DNA of 64,000 nt from Boesenbergia rotunda (lineage: Eukaryota; Streptophyta; Magnoliopsida; Zingiberales; Zingiberaceae). The position numbers were made by a program, and so were the translations under genes. Position 1 is the stretch's first letter, and each line of letters starts with the position of its first letter. The notes under the pieces are model-generated. The model saw only the letters and a list, made by a program, of their open reading frames with translations, made no database searches and was not told where the DNA came from. Location: the NCBI GenBank assembly GCA_024364735.1, contig JAGFNQ010007665.1, forward strand, positions 163,809 through 227,808, read 5' to 3'. This document shows, piece by piece, positions 46,421-58,350 of the stretch.

Positions 46421-47364
46421 GTGTAATTTGGTATGCGTTTCTTACTTACATGGCCAAGACGACAATGCCACGTGTAGGAGTCTATTCGATTATCTATTCG
46501 AGCACGTTTGTTGCTGACTTCGATATTGAAAACGTCACCGGATAAATCTAACATGTAGATACCATTGCACAAAGTTCCATTCCCATAAAGAACTTCATTT
46601 AAAGTTGTGTAACAACAATTGTTACTAAAAATTAAATGATAACCCTTTTCATTCAAACATGAAATAGATACAATGTTCTTTATTAACGAAGGAACAAAAT
46701 AACAATTATCCAATTTTAAGACACGTCCTGTAGGGAGCTTTAGCAAATATGTTTCGATGGTAACAGCAGCAATCTTTGCTCCGTTTCCAACTCGCAAATT
46801 CGCTTCTCCCTTGACGAGTCTTCTTCTATTCCTTAGCCCCTGTATGTCATTACATATATGTGAGCTACACCCAGTATCAAGTACCCAGGTGTTTGAGGAA
46901 ATAGAGTGACATTCAATAACGAAGATACCTGAAGAGGATGGGGCATCGGATGCCTTCTTCTTCAAGGACTCAAGATAAACCTTACAGTTTCTTCGCCAGT
47001 GACCCTCCTTGCCACAATGATGGCAAGTGCCTTTTGGTGTCTTTTCAGTCTTTTTGGCCTTTTTCTTCTTTCCTTTATTCTGTTCTTTGGCATTCCTCTT
47101 AGAACCATTCTTCGAGGAACCAACTAACAGTACTGTCTTCTGATCCTGCTTCACAGAAGGCTCTACAGTCTTCAGCAGGTTGAGCAACTCAGGAAACTGG
47201 TTTGGAGTTGCATCTTCAGGAGGACGGTTAGGAAGTTGTTCTTCAAGGACATAAGCAAGCTTCTCTCCCTTGAGGACTATCCTCAGGTTTCGAAGCCAGT
47301 CCATGAAGTTTGGCCCAGTTAGTTTATTGGTGTCCAAAATGGAACGCAAATTCAGAGAAGACAT
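46421..47364 (-). pseudogene. C2 gag and protease with internal gag deletion
   Basis: Starts MSSLNLRSILDTNKLTGPNF like the plus copy. After PPEDATPNQ it jumps to FPELLNLLKTVEPS; the plus copy has the central Gag (about 20480-20840) between these points, so some 350-400 bp are missing here, without loss of frame. The zinc knuckle CHHCGKEGHWRRNC, the protease motif WVLDTGCSSHICND and the pre-integrase finger WHCRLGHVSKKR follow. A frameshift near 46420-46440 ends the frame just before the integrase. The predicted Gag would lack most of the capsid-like region. Confidence 0.87.
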
Positions 47365-49066
47365 GATCGAGTGATTAACCTAGAAATACAAATTGAGCTT
47401 ATGTGAGAAGAATGATAAAGAATGTATCAACATACATTAATAAAATCCTATTTATTTTTCAAATTGAATAACCCTTTTTATCAATTCGGGAGATCGTAGG
47501 AACATCTCCAAATAGGTTGATATCCAACCATAGATAAGAACAACCATGGCTGTGGCCATCAAGTTATTCTTAGCTATGAAGGTAGGTAATTATACCGATT
47601 ACATATCACATATATGTAACTATCACTTTATGCTATCAACTAATTAAATGTTTGCATAAATCATTGGGTTGTTAACTCATTAACAAGTATGCAACATTAT
47701 ACATAGCACCCAACTGCACTTCTCTTTAAATCGACCTTGGCTGTGGCACAACAAATCAATGCTCCAAGCTTAAGGCTGACCCATTAATCAAGAAATAGTT
47801 TTAATATGGTTGGAGCTCATTCAACCGTTTAGTCAGGCTTGGATGTGTCCAACAACCAAAACTAAGGATTGACCTCTGACTCCAACTATATTATTCGTAA
47901 ACTAATTCCATGGTTTGAACATGTTGAGGTTCAAGCCGGGCATGGATGTGTCCATCAACCCAAACGAGAAACAAAACTCCGATTCTAACCATATTAATGG
48001 AAGGTGTTGGCCTTAATATTTTGTAAGGGGTTTTGGGTCTCATCCTTTCTTTTCTAAGCACATTCATGACATATAATTATGTCATGACTAACGATTTCTT
48101 TAATAAAGTATGTATGTGACTTAATTTATCAAGTCTCATTAATTGAATTAGGAACCGGATTTCCTAATTCTAATTTCATACTTTATTGAAGGAATTGTTT
48201 TGGGAAACAATTTCCTAAATTGTCATAATCAATTTCGGAAATAATATGTTTAAGACTTTGATTTCTCTAAATCAAATCTTATTAAATTAAGAGGCAATTC
48301 CCTTAATTCAACGACATATTATTTTCATGAAAAATCTCTTTTAAGAAAACTCTATAGGAAACTATTTCCTAATTAATTTTGGAGACAACAATATGTAAGA
48401 GCATCACCTCTTAAAATCATATTTTATTCATAGATTTAATTAATTACAACAAATTGTTTTCTAAGGGTGGCTCCCCGAGGCTCAGATACCCAAAGAAAAG
48501 AAATTTGTCGTAAATTCAATTTGGTCCGCTTCGGAAGCGTAACCAAATTAAACATGACAATTTCATTCAAAATTGGGAAATTAAATTACAACAACTAACT
48601 TTAAATTGGACGGCTCCCCGAGGCTCAATCCAAAATAATGAATTTTGTTGTCAATTTAAAAACCAATTCAAATTTAATTGCCAATTAATTTTCAATAAAT
48701 TTGTCTAGACTTTCTTGAAAGAAAGTGCCCAAAATTGCGAGATTTCATAATAGGTTTTCAGAATAATTGTAAGTTTCTGGTACAAAGAAAATTTACATAT
48801 TTTCAAAATTAGAAAATTTCTAAAATAGAAAATTTCCAAAATTGGAAAGTTTCCAAAGATGGGAAGTTTTCACAATTATCATAAAATTTCAGAAACTAGG
48901 ATATTTCAAACGTTTGCGAAATTTCATGAGGATTTCCAAACTTTGAAATTCCTAAATCTAAAACTTATAATAATTGGAAATTTTCCATAATTGAAAATTT
49001 TTCCAAAATTGAGATTATGACAAAGTTTTCCGCAAAACAATTATATGATTATGTCGAACACTAACC
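47365..49066 (-). other. C2 leader (minus copy)
   Basis: Untranslated leader homologous to 18596-20295, including the TTTGGAAA/TTTCCAAA-rich stretch (48720-49020). No gene supported. Confidence 0.75.
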
Positions 49067-49079
49067 GGCTCTGATACCA
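49067..49079 (-). promoter_or_regulatory. C2 (minus copy) primer-binding site
   Basis: TGGTATCAGAGCC on the minus strand, one base inside the 5' LTR. Confidence 0.92.
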
Positions 49080-49080
49080 C

Positions 49081-51572
49081 TGTTGGGACCGGGTGCATGT
49101 TGACAAGGATACGGGTTTGTAAATTTTAAAATATCTACGTGCAGCGGAAGAATTTGCATAAATAATTTCTCAAATTATTTTTTAACCACGTATCTAGCAT
49201 GCGACCTTATGATGTGTGGACATGATCATAAATTAAAATTTTGCAGAAAAAGTAAACTAATTTACTTTGTACCTCGCGTAACTCGAAGAAAGGGTCGAGA
49301 TCCAACCGTAGCGTCCCTTGGAAGCTCCGCCTCTATTCGCGTCCACGCCGAGTTCTCTTCGGGATGACTTCGCAAAGTCACGAGTTTTGTGCCGACGAGA
49401 ACTACTAGATTCTCCAAAAGCACAACTAGAACATCAAGAGAGAGAGAAAGGAAACTAACCCTCCATGCTTGTTTTGTTGAATTGCAAAATTGCAATTCTT
49501 TACAATCTCATGCATGCACCGCGCCGCACCCATGCATGAAGAAAAAATAGCAGAAGCTATTTTCGGTGCAGGCTTCATGCATGGAGAAAAATTTCGGCTC
49601 TGCATGGAAAAAGAAATTGGCACCGTCTTCATGCATGGGAGAAAAACAGCAGAAGCTATTTTCGGCATGGATAAAATCATGGAGAAGGCTCGCTGTCATG
49701 GCTGGGAGAAACTCATGGAGAAGGTGGGCTGCCGCCTTGCCTTGGAGAAAATCCACTGCAACTTCTCACCACCACCTTCTTCAAGGATGTCGGCGCCGGC
49801 CCTAGGAGGTCTAGGTTGGGCGCCGGCCCTAAGGGGAAGAGAGAGGGAGAGAATAAGAGAGAGAGGGAGAGGGAGCTAGTAATCTCTTGATTACTCAATT
49901 GATTGGAATTCAAGGCTTGCCTTTGGTTCCTTTATATAGTAGTCTCTCCCTTGCCAAGTCTCTCTTTTAACGGAATTAACGGAATCAGTTTTCATAAGAA
50001 ATTTATCTTATAAATTCTCTTATGAATTATTCCGTTTAAACCAAGTTTTATTATAACTAACTTTATAATAAAACAAATTCATCTCTCCTTTAATTATGGA
50101 ATAAATTTTACAAGAAATTTATAAACTTTCTTATTATGGAAAAATCAATTCATAATTGATTTTATAAAATTAAAATAAACCATTCCATGGATCATTTTAA
50201 TTTCCATAAAAAGAATAAATTTCTATAAATTTCTTTATATAAATTTCTTTATACAAATTTATTTATCCATAATTTATAAAACAAATCGTGCTAGATTTAT
50301 TTTATTAATTAAACCAAATAAATTGGTTTCTCCCCAAGTGGTGGCCGGCCAAACCCAAGAGGGTGGGCACCCTCTTTGGCCGGCCAAACCGAGCCGAACC
50401 CATCGCGAATTAAACTCATTTAATTCGTCCAATAAGCCTTCAAAAGACTTAGCCATTTTTAGCTTCCGTTGCGCCTCTGATTAACTCAGATTCGACTTAT
50501 TTCTCTTGATTGGAAAATCTAATTTTCAACTCGTTTTAAATCCCTCGGATAACTCGTAGTGCGTGTGACTAAATAGGCTTTCGATTTATGTTGGCCGTCT
50601 ATAATCAACCAATTATAGAACGATCATGAGTGGCACCTAGTAGTACATCATGACCCCCAATTAATCGAAAGATCAACGGTTGACCTCAGAAGTAATTCTG
50701 AAACCCTTCAGCAGCTCTAATGAATCGTGCCCCATTCCCTTCACCATCTTATACCCACTTGGTTCTGGACATGGTCTGTGTGTGTCAGTCCCCACTAGGC
50801 TGACTACGTCACACCTAGCCCAAGTAGTGTCTTTCTCGTCCTTTGGATTTCTAATTACTCTCATGTATTTAAGAGACTCATACTCTAAACATGATATGCT
50901 CTGGCCAGAGGTTTTGAGTAACAATCCGACGATAGGCCTGGGTATACATCTCCTCGCAAGGAGTGGTAAATCCTTTGTAGGCTGTTCAAACATCTTTGGG
51001 TACTTCGGCTTATACCCAATCATCCTGGGTCCACACCTCCTTGGAGATGCTTGCCTAAGATGTTAAAGTATAAGTCTCCATGACCAAGATGACTTGAACA
51101 CCGCAAGTCAAAGGAACATCGCACTTAAGCTGCAGTAAGAACTTCATTGACATATCTGTATGTAGATTACCATATGATGTTTTACAGCTAGTCACTCCAA
51201 TGAACTAGTTCCCTTAACTAGCATCCATGTTTATCTCCGGACATCCCAATGTCAACAGCCAGTGAGAATCAGCTGATTAGAGAATAACCCATGCTAGTCT
51301 TAACAGAATTGATAGTGTCCGTTTTTATCAATTCATCGACTAGGGATATTTTCAATACTTCACAATTGCACATGTAGAGATAATCACTAGTTGTGATCCC
51401 ATCACAAATTCTCTTATGCTGTGAATTGTATTGCGGACATTCAGTAGATGAGTTTAAGATCCCAATCAAATACACAAACATGTATACTCAAATAGTGAAT
51501 TATCATTTATTAAAATAAATGTTTACAATCATAAGGCGATTGCCTTAGGACACTTCTCTCATATCACTAACA
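49081..51572 (-). repeat. C2 5' LTR
   Basis: 2492 bp, uninterrupted, nearly identical by eye to the 3' LTR. It provides the empty site for the G2 solo LTR. Followed by CTCCG. Confidence 0.93.
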
Positions 51573-51577
51573 CTCCG

Positions 51578-51794
51578 GACCAAGACTTTGTGCTCAGTTT
51601 CACTCACCAAGTCTTTGTTGCCCAATCCCCAATCTGGACTTCTTGCTCAACCCTGCTGGTCAACACTTCTTGCCTAGCTTACCTAGGCCTTTCCTGCAAG
51701 CTTCACAAGTTCATCAGTACAAACAAATCAACTTAACTTGAACCCTTTGCCACTTATCAAAACAAGGTTCGATTTGGTGCTTTTGGAACCAACA
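51578..51794 (-). repeat. S2 5' LTR (LTR-A), right part
   Basis: Continues 38296-39310 across the C2 insertion (CTCGGTACTCCG joined to GACCAAGACTTTG) and aligns with LTR-B at about 52930-53206. It ends GGAACCAACA. Confidence 0.85.
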
Positions 51795-51881
51795 CCAACT
51801 TTTAGGCTTTGATGACATCCAATAGTTCAATGTCCTCTTGTGAAATGGTGACTATCATCTTGTTAGAATCATCCATCTTCG
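51795..51881 (-). other. 87-bp spacer between two Sirevirus LTRs
   Basis: On the minus strand it contains a short open stretch from MDDSNKMIV through SQEDIELLDVIKA to a TAA. I do not recognise it. It is either remaining target-site DNA, perhaps the end of an older coding region, or a piece of an element older than S2 and S3. Confidence 0.4.
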
Positions 51882-53206
51882 TGTAGGATCGAGAATGAGA
51901 GATAGAGGTGGGGGGGGGGTGTGAATATCGCTTAACAAAACTTCGGATTTTAAAACTTAACAATGATAGAGTACACAGCGAAAACATATGGTTAGAGTAA
52001 GCGTCAGAGTTATAGAGAAATAGGATGCTGCGGAAAATAAAACACAGCACGATTGCTAACTCAGGTTGATTTTACTTGCATCGGAGTCTTGACCGGCTCC
52101 TACTTCAAGACTCATTATCCTTGATCGTTTACTTTGGGCAATACTAATAATGGCAAGAATATTATAAATTATAGAACTAAACTGTGCAATAAAAGAAAAC
52201 AATTATACTGACTCCTGAAATAAAAGGAAGATCTTCGTTCGAAGAGTTGGGCAACGTTTTAGCATTTATCGGAACATCGGTCGCGCAACACACAGAAGAA
52301 GAAACTGATTATACTCCTAGAATTGTTGTAATGAACTGCTGTATTCGACCCCCTTTTATTGTACTTACTCAGGCGCCTAAATGGCCATTCAGGCGCCCTT
52401 ATTACAGCGTACCGGGAGGAAAATCTATCCGCTAGTCAGTCAAACTTTATCCTGGCCAAGCGCCTAAGTCCCTTTCAGGTGCTTGAGTGTCGACGTGGAT
52501 CCTCTACCCAATACTCGCCATGTAAGCCAGACCGATGCGCCAGCTCAGCCTCCTGCTGTCAGCTCTCAGGCGCCTGAGTCCCATTCAGGTGCCCCAATCA
52601 ACTGCTTTCTCCTTTTAGATACAACAAGGGTCAGATCGAAACACACAATAATAAAATATAGAATTAAAACATGTATGAATTACAACCAGTGCTGTCTTAG
52701 TCCTAACTTTTAGGTTTCACTCGAAACCCTTGGTCGGACCGACGCCTACTATTCCCTCATCGAGGAATGCATCCTCACCTACTCCTCTCAGGAGAGTTTA
52801 CCTGTTGCCACCCTGAACATCCGGTTGGATTTTCGTTAGGCCTCCGAGAACTCGGAACTCGACGACGTTCGACCTCAACCCGTCTCGACTCCTATCCGCA
52901 ATCCTTGCTCGGTAAAGTCTTCTGCTCGGTCCCCCTGGACCAAGTCTTCGTGCTCGGTTTCACTCGTTAAGTCTTAGTTGCCCGATCCCCGACCAAGACT
53001 TCATGCTCGACTTTACTTGTCATGTCTTCATTGTCCGATACCTGACCAGAACTTCATGCTCAACCTTACAGGTCAAGACTTTTTGCCTAGCTTACCTAGG
53101 ACTTTCCTGCAATCTCAACATCTTTAACAGTACACCATACCAGCTTAACTTGAACCCTTTGCCACTTATCTAAACAAGGTTCGATTTCGTGCTTCCGGCA
53201 CCAACA
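51882..53206 (-). repeat. S3 3' LTR (LTR-B)
   Basis: 1325 bp, TGTAGGATCG to GGCACCAACA. It has CAGGCGCC palindromes (about 52370-52400 and 52568-52577) with a degraded TATA position (CAATAAAAGG on the sense strand near 52355). It is followed directly by the purine tract. Confidence 0.87.
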
Positions 53207-53320
53207 ATCTCCCCCTTTTTGATTATGGCAATGCACTTTAATGTTAAGCCTAAACAAGTTTTAACAGGGAAAAAAAATTACTTTTATGCTCTCCCCCTTA
53301 ATCAGTTATCTCCCCCTAGA
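53207..53320 (-). promoter_or_regulatory. S3 polypurine tract plus two extra PPT-like tracts
   Basis: AAAAAGGGGGAGATT adjoins LTR-B. Two more G5 purine tracts lie near 53289-53298 and 53309-53319. The pattern matches S1. Confidence 0.75.
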
Positions 53321-54450
53321 TCATTTAACATTTGTGATTATAGAGGAGATGATATTTTTCAAAATAGATTTAGTCTTTTTCAAATATGATTAAAAAAGTT
53401 TAGAGACTAAGTTAAGTTTTCTTTTGAAAAGAGTTGTAAAAATACTTAGTTGACTTAAACTTTTTGAATCAATACTTTTAAAAATTTTGCTTACTTTTTG
53501 AAAAGCTCAAGTACTAAAACATTCTTTTCGAAAAAGTTAAGTGCTTTTCAAAAACTAATAAGTGAGACTAAGTAATTTTTCAAAATGCCGAGTCATTTTA
53601 AAAATAGGTTCTAAGTATTGAAAAAAAACTTAGTTTCGAAAACACTAAAAAAAAGCTTAGTTTTCGAAAACACGAAAAACTCAATTTTCGAAGAGCAATT
53701 TTCGAAAAGCGAAAAGACCAGTATAAAAACACTCATTTCTTTAAACTCCTTTTCTTTCTCACCCCCTTTGCCATATATCAAAATCATGCATATAATATGA
53801 GGGTAAGAATAGCTAAGTGTATCAGAGAGAGTAATATAAAGTAACATAATAAGTCTAAGTAAACTGTCTAAGTATAGGCTAAGTCTAAGTCAAGTCTAGG
53901 CACCTTCATTTTGAGTCCAAGCATGACAGAAAAAATTTAAAAATAATTTTAAATATTCAAAAAATAAAGTCAATTCCTTTTAAGCACATGTCTAACCTTT
54001 TAGCTACTTGTTGACTGTAATAAACAATAATTTTTACATGGGTTAGTCAAGTCAAGTGTATTTCATAAATCAGTTCAGTTAGCCAGAATACTTAACTTGA
54101 TTATTTTGAATTGCATTTATAAGCCCCCAACATGTGTCGATGGAATGATTTTGAAGCATTTATGTTTAGGGCAACAGTCCTAAGCATCTCATCCCAGTCT
54201 AGGTTGTCAATCAAGTTATCCTATTGTGCTTGTGAGATGTTGACTTTTAAATCTATGAGAGCATACATACTAGGGTTAAGCCTAAGCTAAGTCCATGTCG
54301 AAGAAAGATCCTAGTTTTGAAGGGGGTAATTTTAAAGTCAAAGTAAAACTAAGTATCGAAAAAATGTAATAAATTTTGAAATCAAAGTTTTGAAATTTGA
54401 AATAAAGTTTTTGAAATCATTTTTAAAATAAGAATTAGAGTTAGAATCTT
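53321..54450 (-). other. S3 non-coding 3' region
   Basis: AT-rich, with many TTTTCGAAAA-like words between 53400 and 53720. No envelope-like frame and no other gene supported. CTT at 54448-54450 is the left target duplication of the CACTA element. Confidence 0.65.
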
Positions 54451-54479
54451 CACTAGTAGAAAAATGCTTATTAACCATG

Positions 54480-54690
54480 GGCGTTCACCGTTGTCGTAGG
54501 CTAAAAACACTATTGTTAAAGGTCATGTTGTTAAAAGGGGTGCTCAACATCAACAGTTACAAACCGTTGTCGTTTATAGTCAATAACAACAGTGTAGCAA
54601 TGGGTTTTCACCGTTGTTTGTGTGTGATTTAAACAATAGTTTGACAACAAATAAAATCGTTGTCTTTTGGTTGAGGCAGCCAACAATTTA
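54480..54690. repeat. Left subterminal repeats of the CACTA element
   Basis: Several ACCGTTGT / ACAACGGT words, for example CACCGTTGTCG and AAACCGTTGTCG. They correspond to the denser array at the other end. Confidence 0.75.
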
Positions 54691-55261
54691 CAACAAATAC
54701 CATTTAAAAAATAAATTATTTAAATAATTAAACAATATTGAGCAAACACACTTCAAACTATCATATATACATCAAAATATCATCAAATATTATACATCAT
54801 ATATGAATCCATTCCTCAAGATTCAATTTTTTTGTTGGGGACTTTCTACCTACATTCCATGTCGATACAAAAATCCTACAACCAAATTTATAATCACTAG
54901 TCACATTGAAGTTCCCCCAAAAAAGGCCAAAACAAATAGATTACTTGTAATCTTGCATATCTGTAACTTGAGCAGCGTCGCCATCAAATCTTCCTCGCCG
55001 AACTCGATCTGAGTTCTTATACAATCGCTCTGAAAACCAAGAGAGAAAAAAAATCTAAGAAAGGAACTTTAAAAGTCAGCTCTATTTATCCAAAGTTTCC
55101 AAACACTTTATACCTGTCCTACTTTTCTTCACTGTGCTTGTCTTCCTCTCCATGAACCTGGCCCTCCTTTATCTAACTCTGACCTGAAAAAAAGCGTCTC
55201 AATGAAGAGTTGGCAAAAAGCGAAAATGCAAAGTATCGACACAAGCTTGAAATGACACAAG

Positions 55262-55699
55262 GGAAAGCGTTCAGTTTTATCCTTCAACAAATCCAAGGAA
55301 AGAATTGGTTACCAAGATAGATGGCCAAAGGATGACGACAAGCAGTTACAAAATGATGATATCTCACTCAGAAGACTCTTGAGTGCTGGAGAAAAGATGA
55401 AACAAGGGCTTGTTGCATGTTCAAAACATGAAAGTCTTAGTGGTACCGCAAAGCCACCTAAATTTATGTCGCTAAATTGTATTGCAAATATTTCAAGCAA
55501 GACTAGTTTACCTCAAAAGAGCAAGCCTGTTGTATGTGGAAATTCAGGTATCATTTCTAGTGGAGGAACTGATAGTGATCAAAAGCCTGCAAAAATAATT
55601 TCCTTGGCTTTAATACTAAAAAGGGCTAGAAAGTGTAACCTTACTGAAACCTCTGGTACAGCTGTAAACCAGCATAGTGAATTATTGTCCTGTAACTAA
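55262..55699 (+). pseudogene. Unidentified coding fragment inside the CACTA element
   Basis: An open frame of about 145 codons runs from near 55262 to a TAA at 55697-55699. It reads through SFNKSKERIGYQDRWPKDDD, RRLLSAGEKMKQGLVACS, TAKPPKFMSLNCIAN and AKIISLALILKRARKCN. The start lies after a stop (TGA near 55252), so it may be an exon of a larger captured gene. Composition is like a real protein (mixed, soluble, Ser/Lys-rich) and unlike the repetitive neighbours. I do not recognise the family. It is on the opposite strand to the aminopeptidase fragment, so at least two separate captures, or an inversion, would be needed. Confidence 0.45.
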
Positions 55700-57286
55700 T
55701 TAAGTGAGAAATTTAATTAGATTTGTGTATGTATACTATGTATTGCATTCAGTAAGAGGCTTTACTTATTTGTGGATGTATACTATGTATTTAATTTCTT
55801 TGCAAATAAAAAAATAAGGACCATTGCACACACAAAAAGGGAAGGTGGGATTGAGGATTCATATCTTGATACAGTTTGAATAAAACATGAGTCGATGATG
55901 ATTGATGGTGTTGGTAATGACAGTAGGAATGCAAAGCTTTTGTTATCATAGAAACCATCAAATAAGGCTTTCTATAAATGTCTAGGAACATTAATGCCAC
56001 AAGATACATGTATATTACCGATAATGATCTATCAGCAAATGCATTGTCCCGGAGGAATATCAATTTGAAATCATTTCCGCAAAGCTAACTGAAATTGTAC
56101 ATTAATTGAACAATTACAATACAAACATCATCTCATATCTATAGGTTTCTCAAAAATTAGTTAACCAGACCATCAATGAAAACCGAATGCATATTGCTTC
56201 CAAATAACTTAAGAAACAAGGAGAAAAATCTTAATGTCAGCTAAATAGTACAACTCAGCTACAACTAGATTAATTATCATCTAATACTGATCCTCACATG
56301 ATATGGAAAACATTTCTCTTCTATATATAGTTAAGCTTATTTATGTAATGTTCATTAAGACACGATGGTCGACAAACAACTAAATGGTTCAAACATGGTT
56401 TTTAGATAGCATTCGTTTGCAAGCAGTGATCAAAGAAGGAATAAATAAATAAATAAATAAATTCTGAAATCTAAAATAGGTTCAACATGCACCCCCCGAA
56501 CTCGCTTATTACTCCATTATATTAATGGAACCATAATCAATACTGCATAGGTTTCCTTTGAGAAATAGTATCCAGAAAATAATAATGCATCTAATTTGAT
56601 GAATATAAGTTAAGTAACAACATACATGTTTACCTTTACCTACTTGCAAGGTGACTGATATAGGCATAAATTGAGGGGTAGCAATAAGAAAATATATCCC
56701 TTTTAAGAGAAATTAAGAGTCAATGGCAGTACTTCAATAATAAAACAAGTGCAAAATTCACTTGCTAAAATGATACAATCATTGAGCTCACTTGATGTGC
56801 AAGAAAAATCAGCAGCATTTATGAGTTGAAATGTTAACACCTAAAGAATGTAAAATAAGAAACCTATAGTGCTGATCATTGCTCATATGCAAGTGAATAC
56901 ACAAACAATAGGCAGATTAAAGAACACAAAACAAAGTATAATTGTAATTCTAAATGGATCCCAAGGACTATACATAAAAGTGGTCCAACACCTTCAAAGT
57001 GGCCACCTGTAAATTAGGAAACCATATATTTGCATAAAACAATAATTTTATGACATAACAAGGCACGCCAATGTGAAAAGCAAGTAACATTTATTTCAAG
57101 TTGCATAGTTCTATTACATAAAATTTGAAGAATCCTGCCAAGAACAGAAATCTCAAGATGAAAAGGAACCACAATAAACATGTTTGACAGAACATTTTGC
57201 AATTCAATCAAATTAACAAAAATGTGTGTTTACCCAGAATAATGTGAAATTGCATATGCTAACCATTCAACAGCAATCGATTTTAC
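55700..57286. other. CACTA interior, AT-rich, unassigned
   Basis: About 1.6 kb with no supported gene. Because it lies just downstream of the aminopeptidase exons on their strand, part of it (about 56900-57286) may be intron or flank of the captured gene. Confidence 0.45.
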
Positions 57287-57553
57287 CTGAACTTTAAAGA
57301 GTATGTCTGAGCATCCAGATTATACAAAGATGTAACCTTGACATTAGGTGTTCTAGCTTGAGAGTACCTATCACACAGTATAAGAATATCAAGGAATTGA
57401 TGCAAAAACAATGCTAAAATGGAATAGAAGACACTGAACATACCATAGTAAGAAATTAGAGAAATCTGTGTTGTTTGCATCACGCATAGCAGAAAAGAAA
57501 TCTTCACAAGTCACTGCTTGTCCATCATGTCTCTTGAAATATAGATCCATACC
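57287..57553 (-). pseudogene. Captured fragment of an M1 aminopeptidase gene (puromycin-sensitive/PepN type), two exons
   Basis: Exon 1 (57553-57444) encodes GMDLYFKRHDGQAVTCEDFF then SAMRDANNTDFSNFLLW. A 76-nt intron (57443-57368; donor GTATGT, acceptor TAG) splits the Trp codon. Exon 2 (57367-57287) encodes YSQARTPNVKVTSLYNLDAQ then TYSLKF, followed by a donor GTAAAA. From memory this matches the region at the end of the catalytic part of the plant puromycin-sensitive aminopeptidase and bacterial PepN family (a Zn metallopeptidase of about 900 residues), where a GMDLYF..HDGQAVT..DF block is followed by FxxWYSQ.GTP. The zinc-binding HEXXH and most of the protein are absent, so it has no enzyme activity. 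The preserved splice sites show genomic capture rather than retroposition. Confidence 0.8.
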
Positions 57554-58089
57554 CTACAAAGCCCAATAACAGTCTCAATACCCTGACTAATCAACCTCGA
57601 GCCCTCACGCCGTAGATGGTGGCGTCGGCATCTCCACATCACTCGGCAAGAAGGAGACGACCCAACAAGGCAGCTCGCTCACGTAGAGTAGGGATCCGCA
57701 AGGAGCTTGCGACGCCGAAACGCAGAGAAGAGGGAGATGCGATCCACTACTCCCACATGGATAGCATCGGCTTAGCGATGGGTCGAGGAGGGCGGCAGAG
57801 GATCGCGCAGGTGTGGTGGAGGCCGACAATGATGGCTTGCGCTCACGACGATTGATGAACAGCAGGGAAGGAGGAGGAGATGCGCTCACCCGAGAGATGG
57901 TTCTCTCGCTCATGGCCGGAGAAGAGGGCGGCGTTGGAGCTAGGGCCCGGCGGCGTCGACCGAGAGGGAATAAAACGAGGGGGAAAGCAACACTAATAGA
58001 CAAGGAGGAGAAAAGGTTCGGTCGGGTGAGGGATTTTAGGGCACGGAGGGGTGAGAAGAGGTATTTTAAATATATATTCTATTTTATTC
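57554..58089. other. GC-rich segment of the CACTA element
   Basis: 57600-58060 is far richer in G+C than its surroundings and open in several frames on both strands. It could be a captured first exon and leader of a host gene, or the leader of the element. I cannot choose a frame. Confidence 0.4.
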
Positions 58090-58350
58090 GTACGCTCGTT
58101 GTTGTGTATTACCATGAAAGCAAAACTAATAGACAACGGTTAATTAAAACCAGTTGTCGTAACCAAGCCAATAGACATCAGTTTTTAAAAAACTGTTGTC
58201 TTTGACATACATAAGACAACGGTTTTTTAAAAACCGTTGTCTTTTTCCGTAAAAAATTTATCAACATCAACAGTTTTTGAAAAAACCGTTGTTAAATAAA
58301 AAAAGACAACGGTTTTTTTAAAAATCGTTGTCTATTAGGTGTTGTTGAAT
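58090..58350. repeat. Right subterminal repeats of the CACTA element
   Basis: At least six copies of GACAACGGTT or its complement, often paired as inverted repeats around A/T runs, ending about 20 bp from the terminus. Confidence 0.85.

Larger units (their letters stand above)
39311..51572 (-). mobile_element. Full-length Copia element of family C2
   Basis: It has two LTRs of identical net length (2492 bp) and a perfect target duplication CTCCG (39306-39310 and 51573-51577). The minus strand carries PBS, leader, gag-protease, integrase and RT-RNase H, then the PPT. Without the nested G2 solo LTR the element is 10262 bp. The LTRs look nearly identical by eye, so the insertion is recent compared with its surroundings. 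Even so, gag-pol has an internal deletion, a frameshift and several stops. The G2 solo LTR inserted later. Confidence 0.93.
33827..51794 (-). mobile_element. Sirevirus-type derivative S2 with gag and envelope-like frame but no pol
   Basis: Order on the minus strand: 5' LTR (LTR-A, split by the C2 element), primer-binding site, gag with zinc knuckle and coiled-coil tail (38042-36690), a degenerate stretch (36690-35400), an internal promoter-like region, and an envelope-like frame (35046-33835) that ends at hAT-2. Protease, integrase and RT are not found; only about 1.3 kb separates the gag tail from the promoter of the third ORF. The 3' LTR is not in the window. S2 is therefore non-autonomous. 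The missing pol may be an old deletion or a feature of the family. Confidence 0.8.

Noticed and set aside
57605..58003. A host gene on either strand in the GC-rich part of the CACTA element
   Set aside because: Frames are open on both strands and none has recognisable domains or a clear start context.
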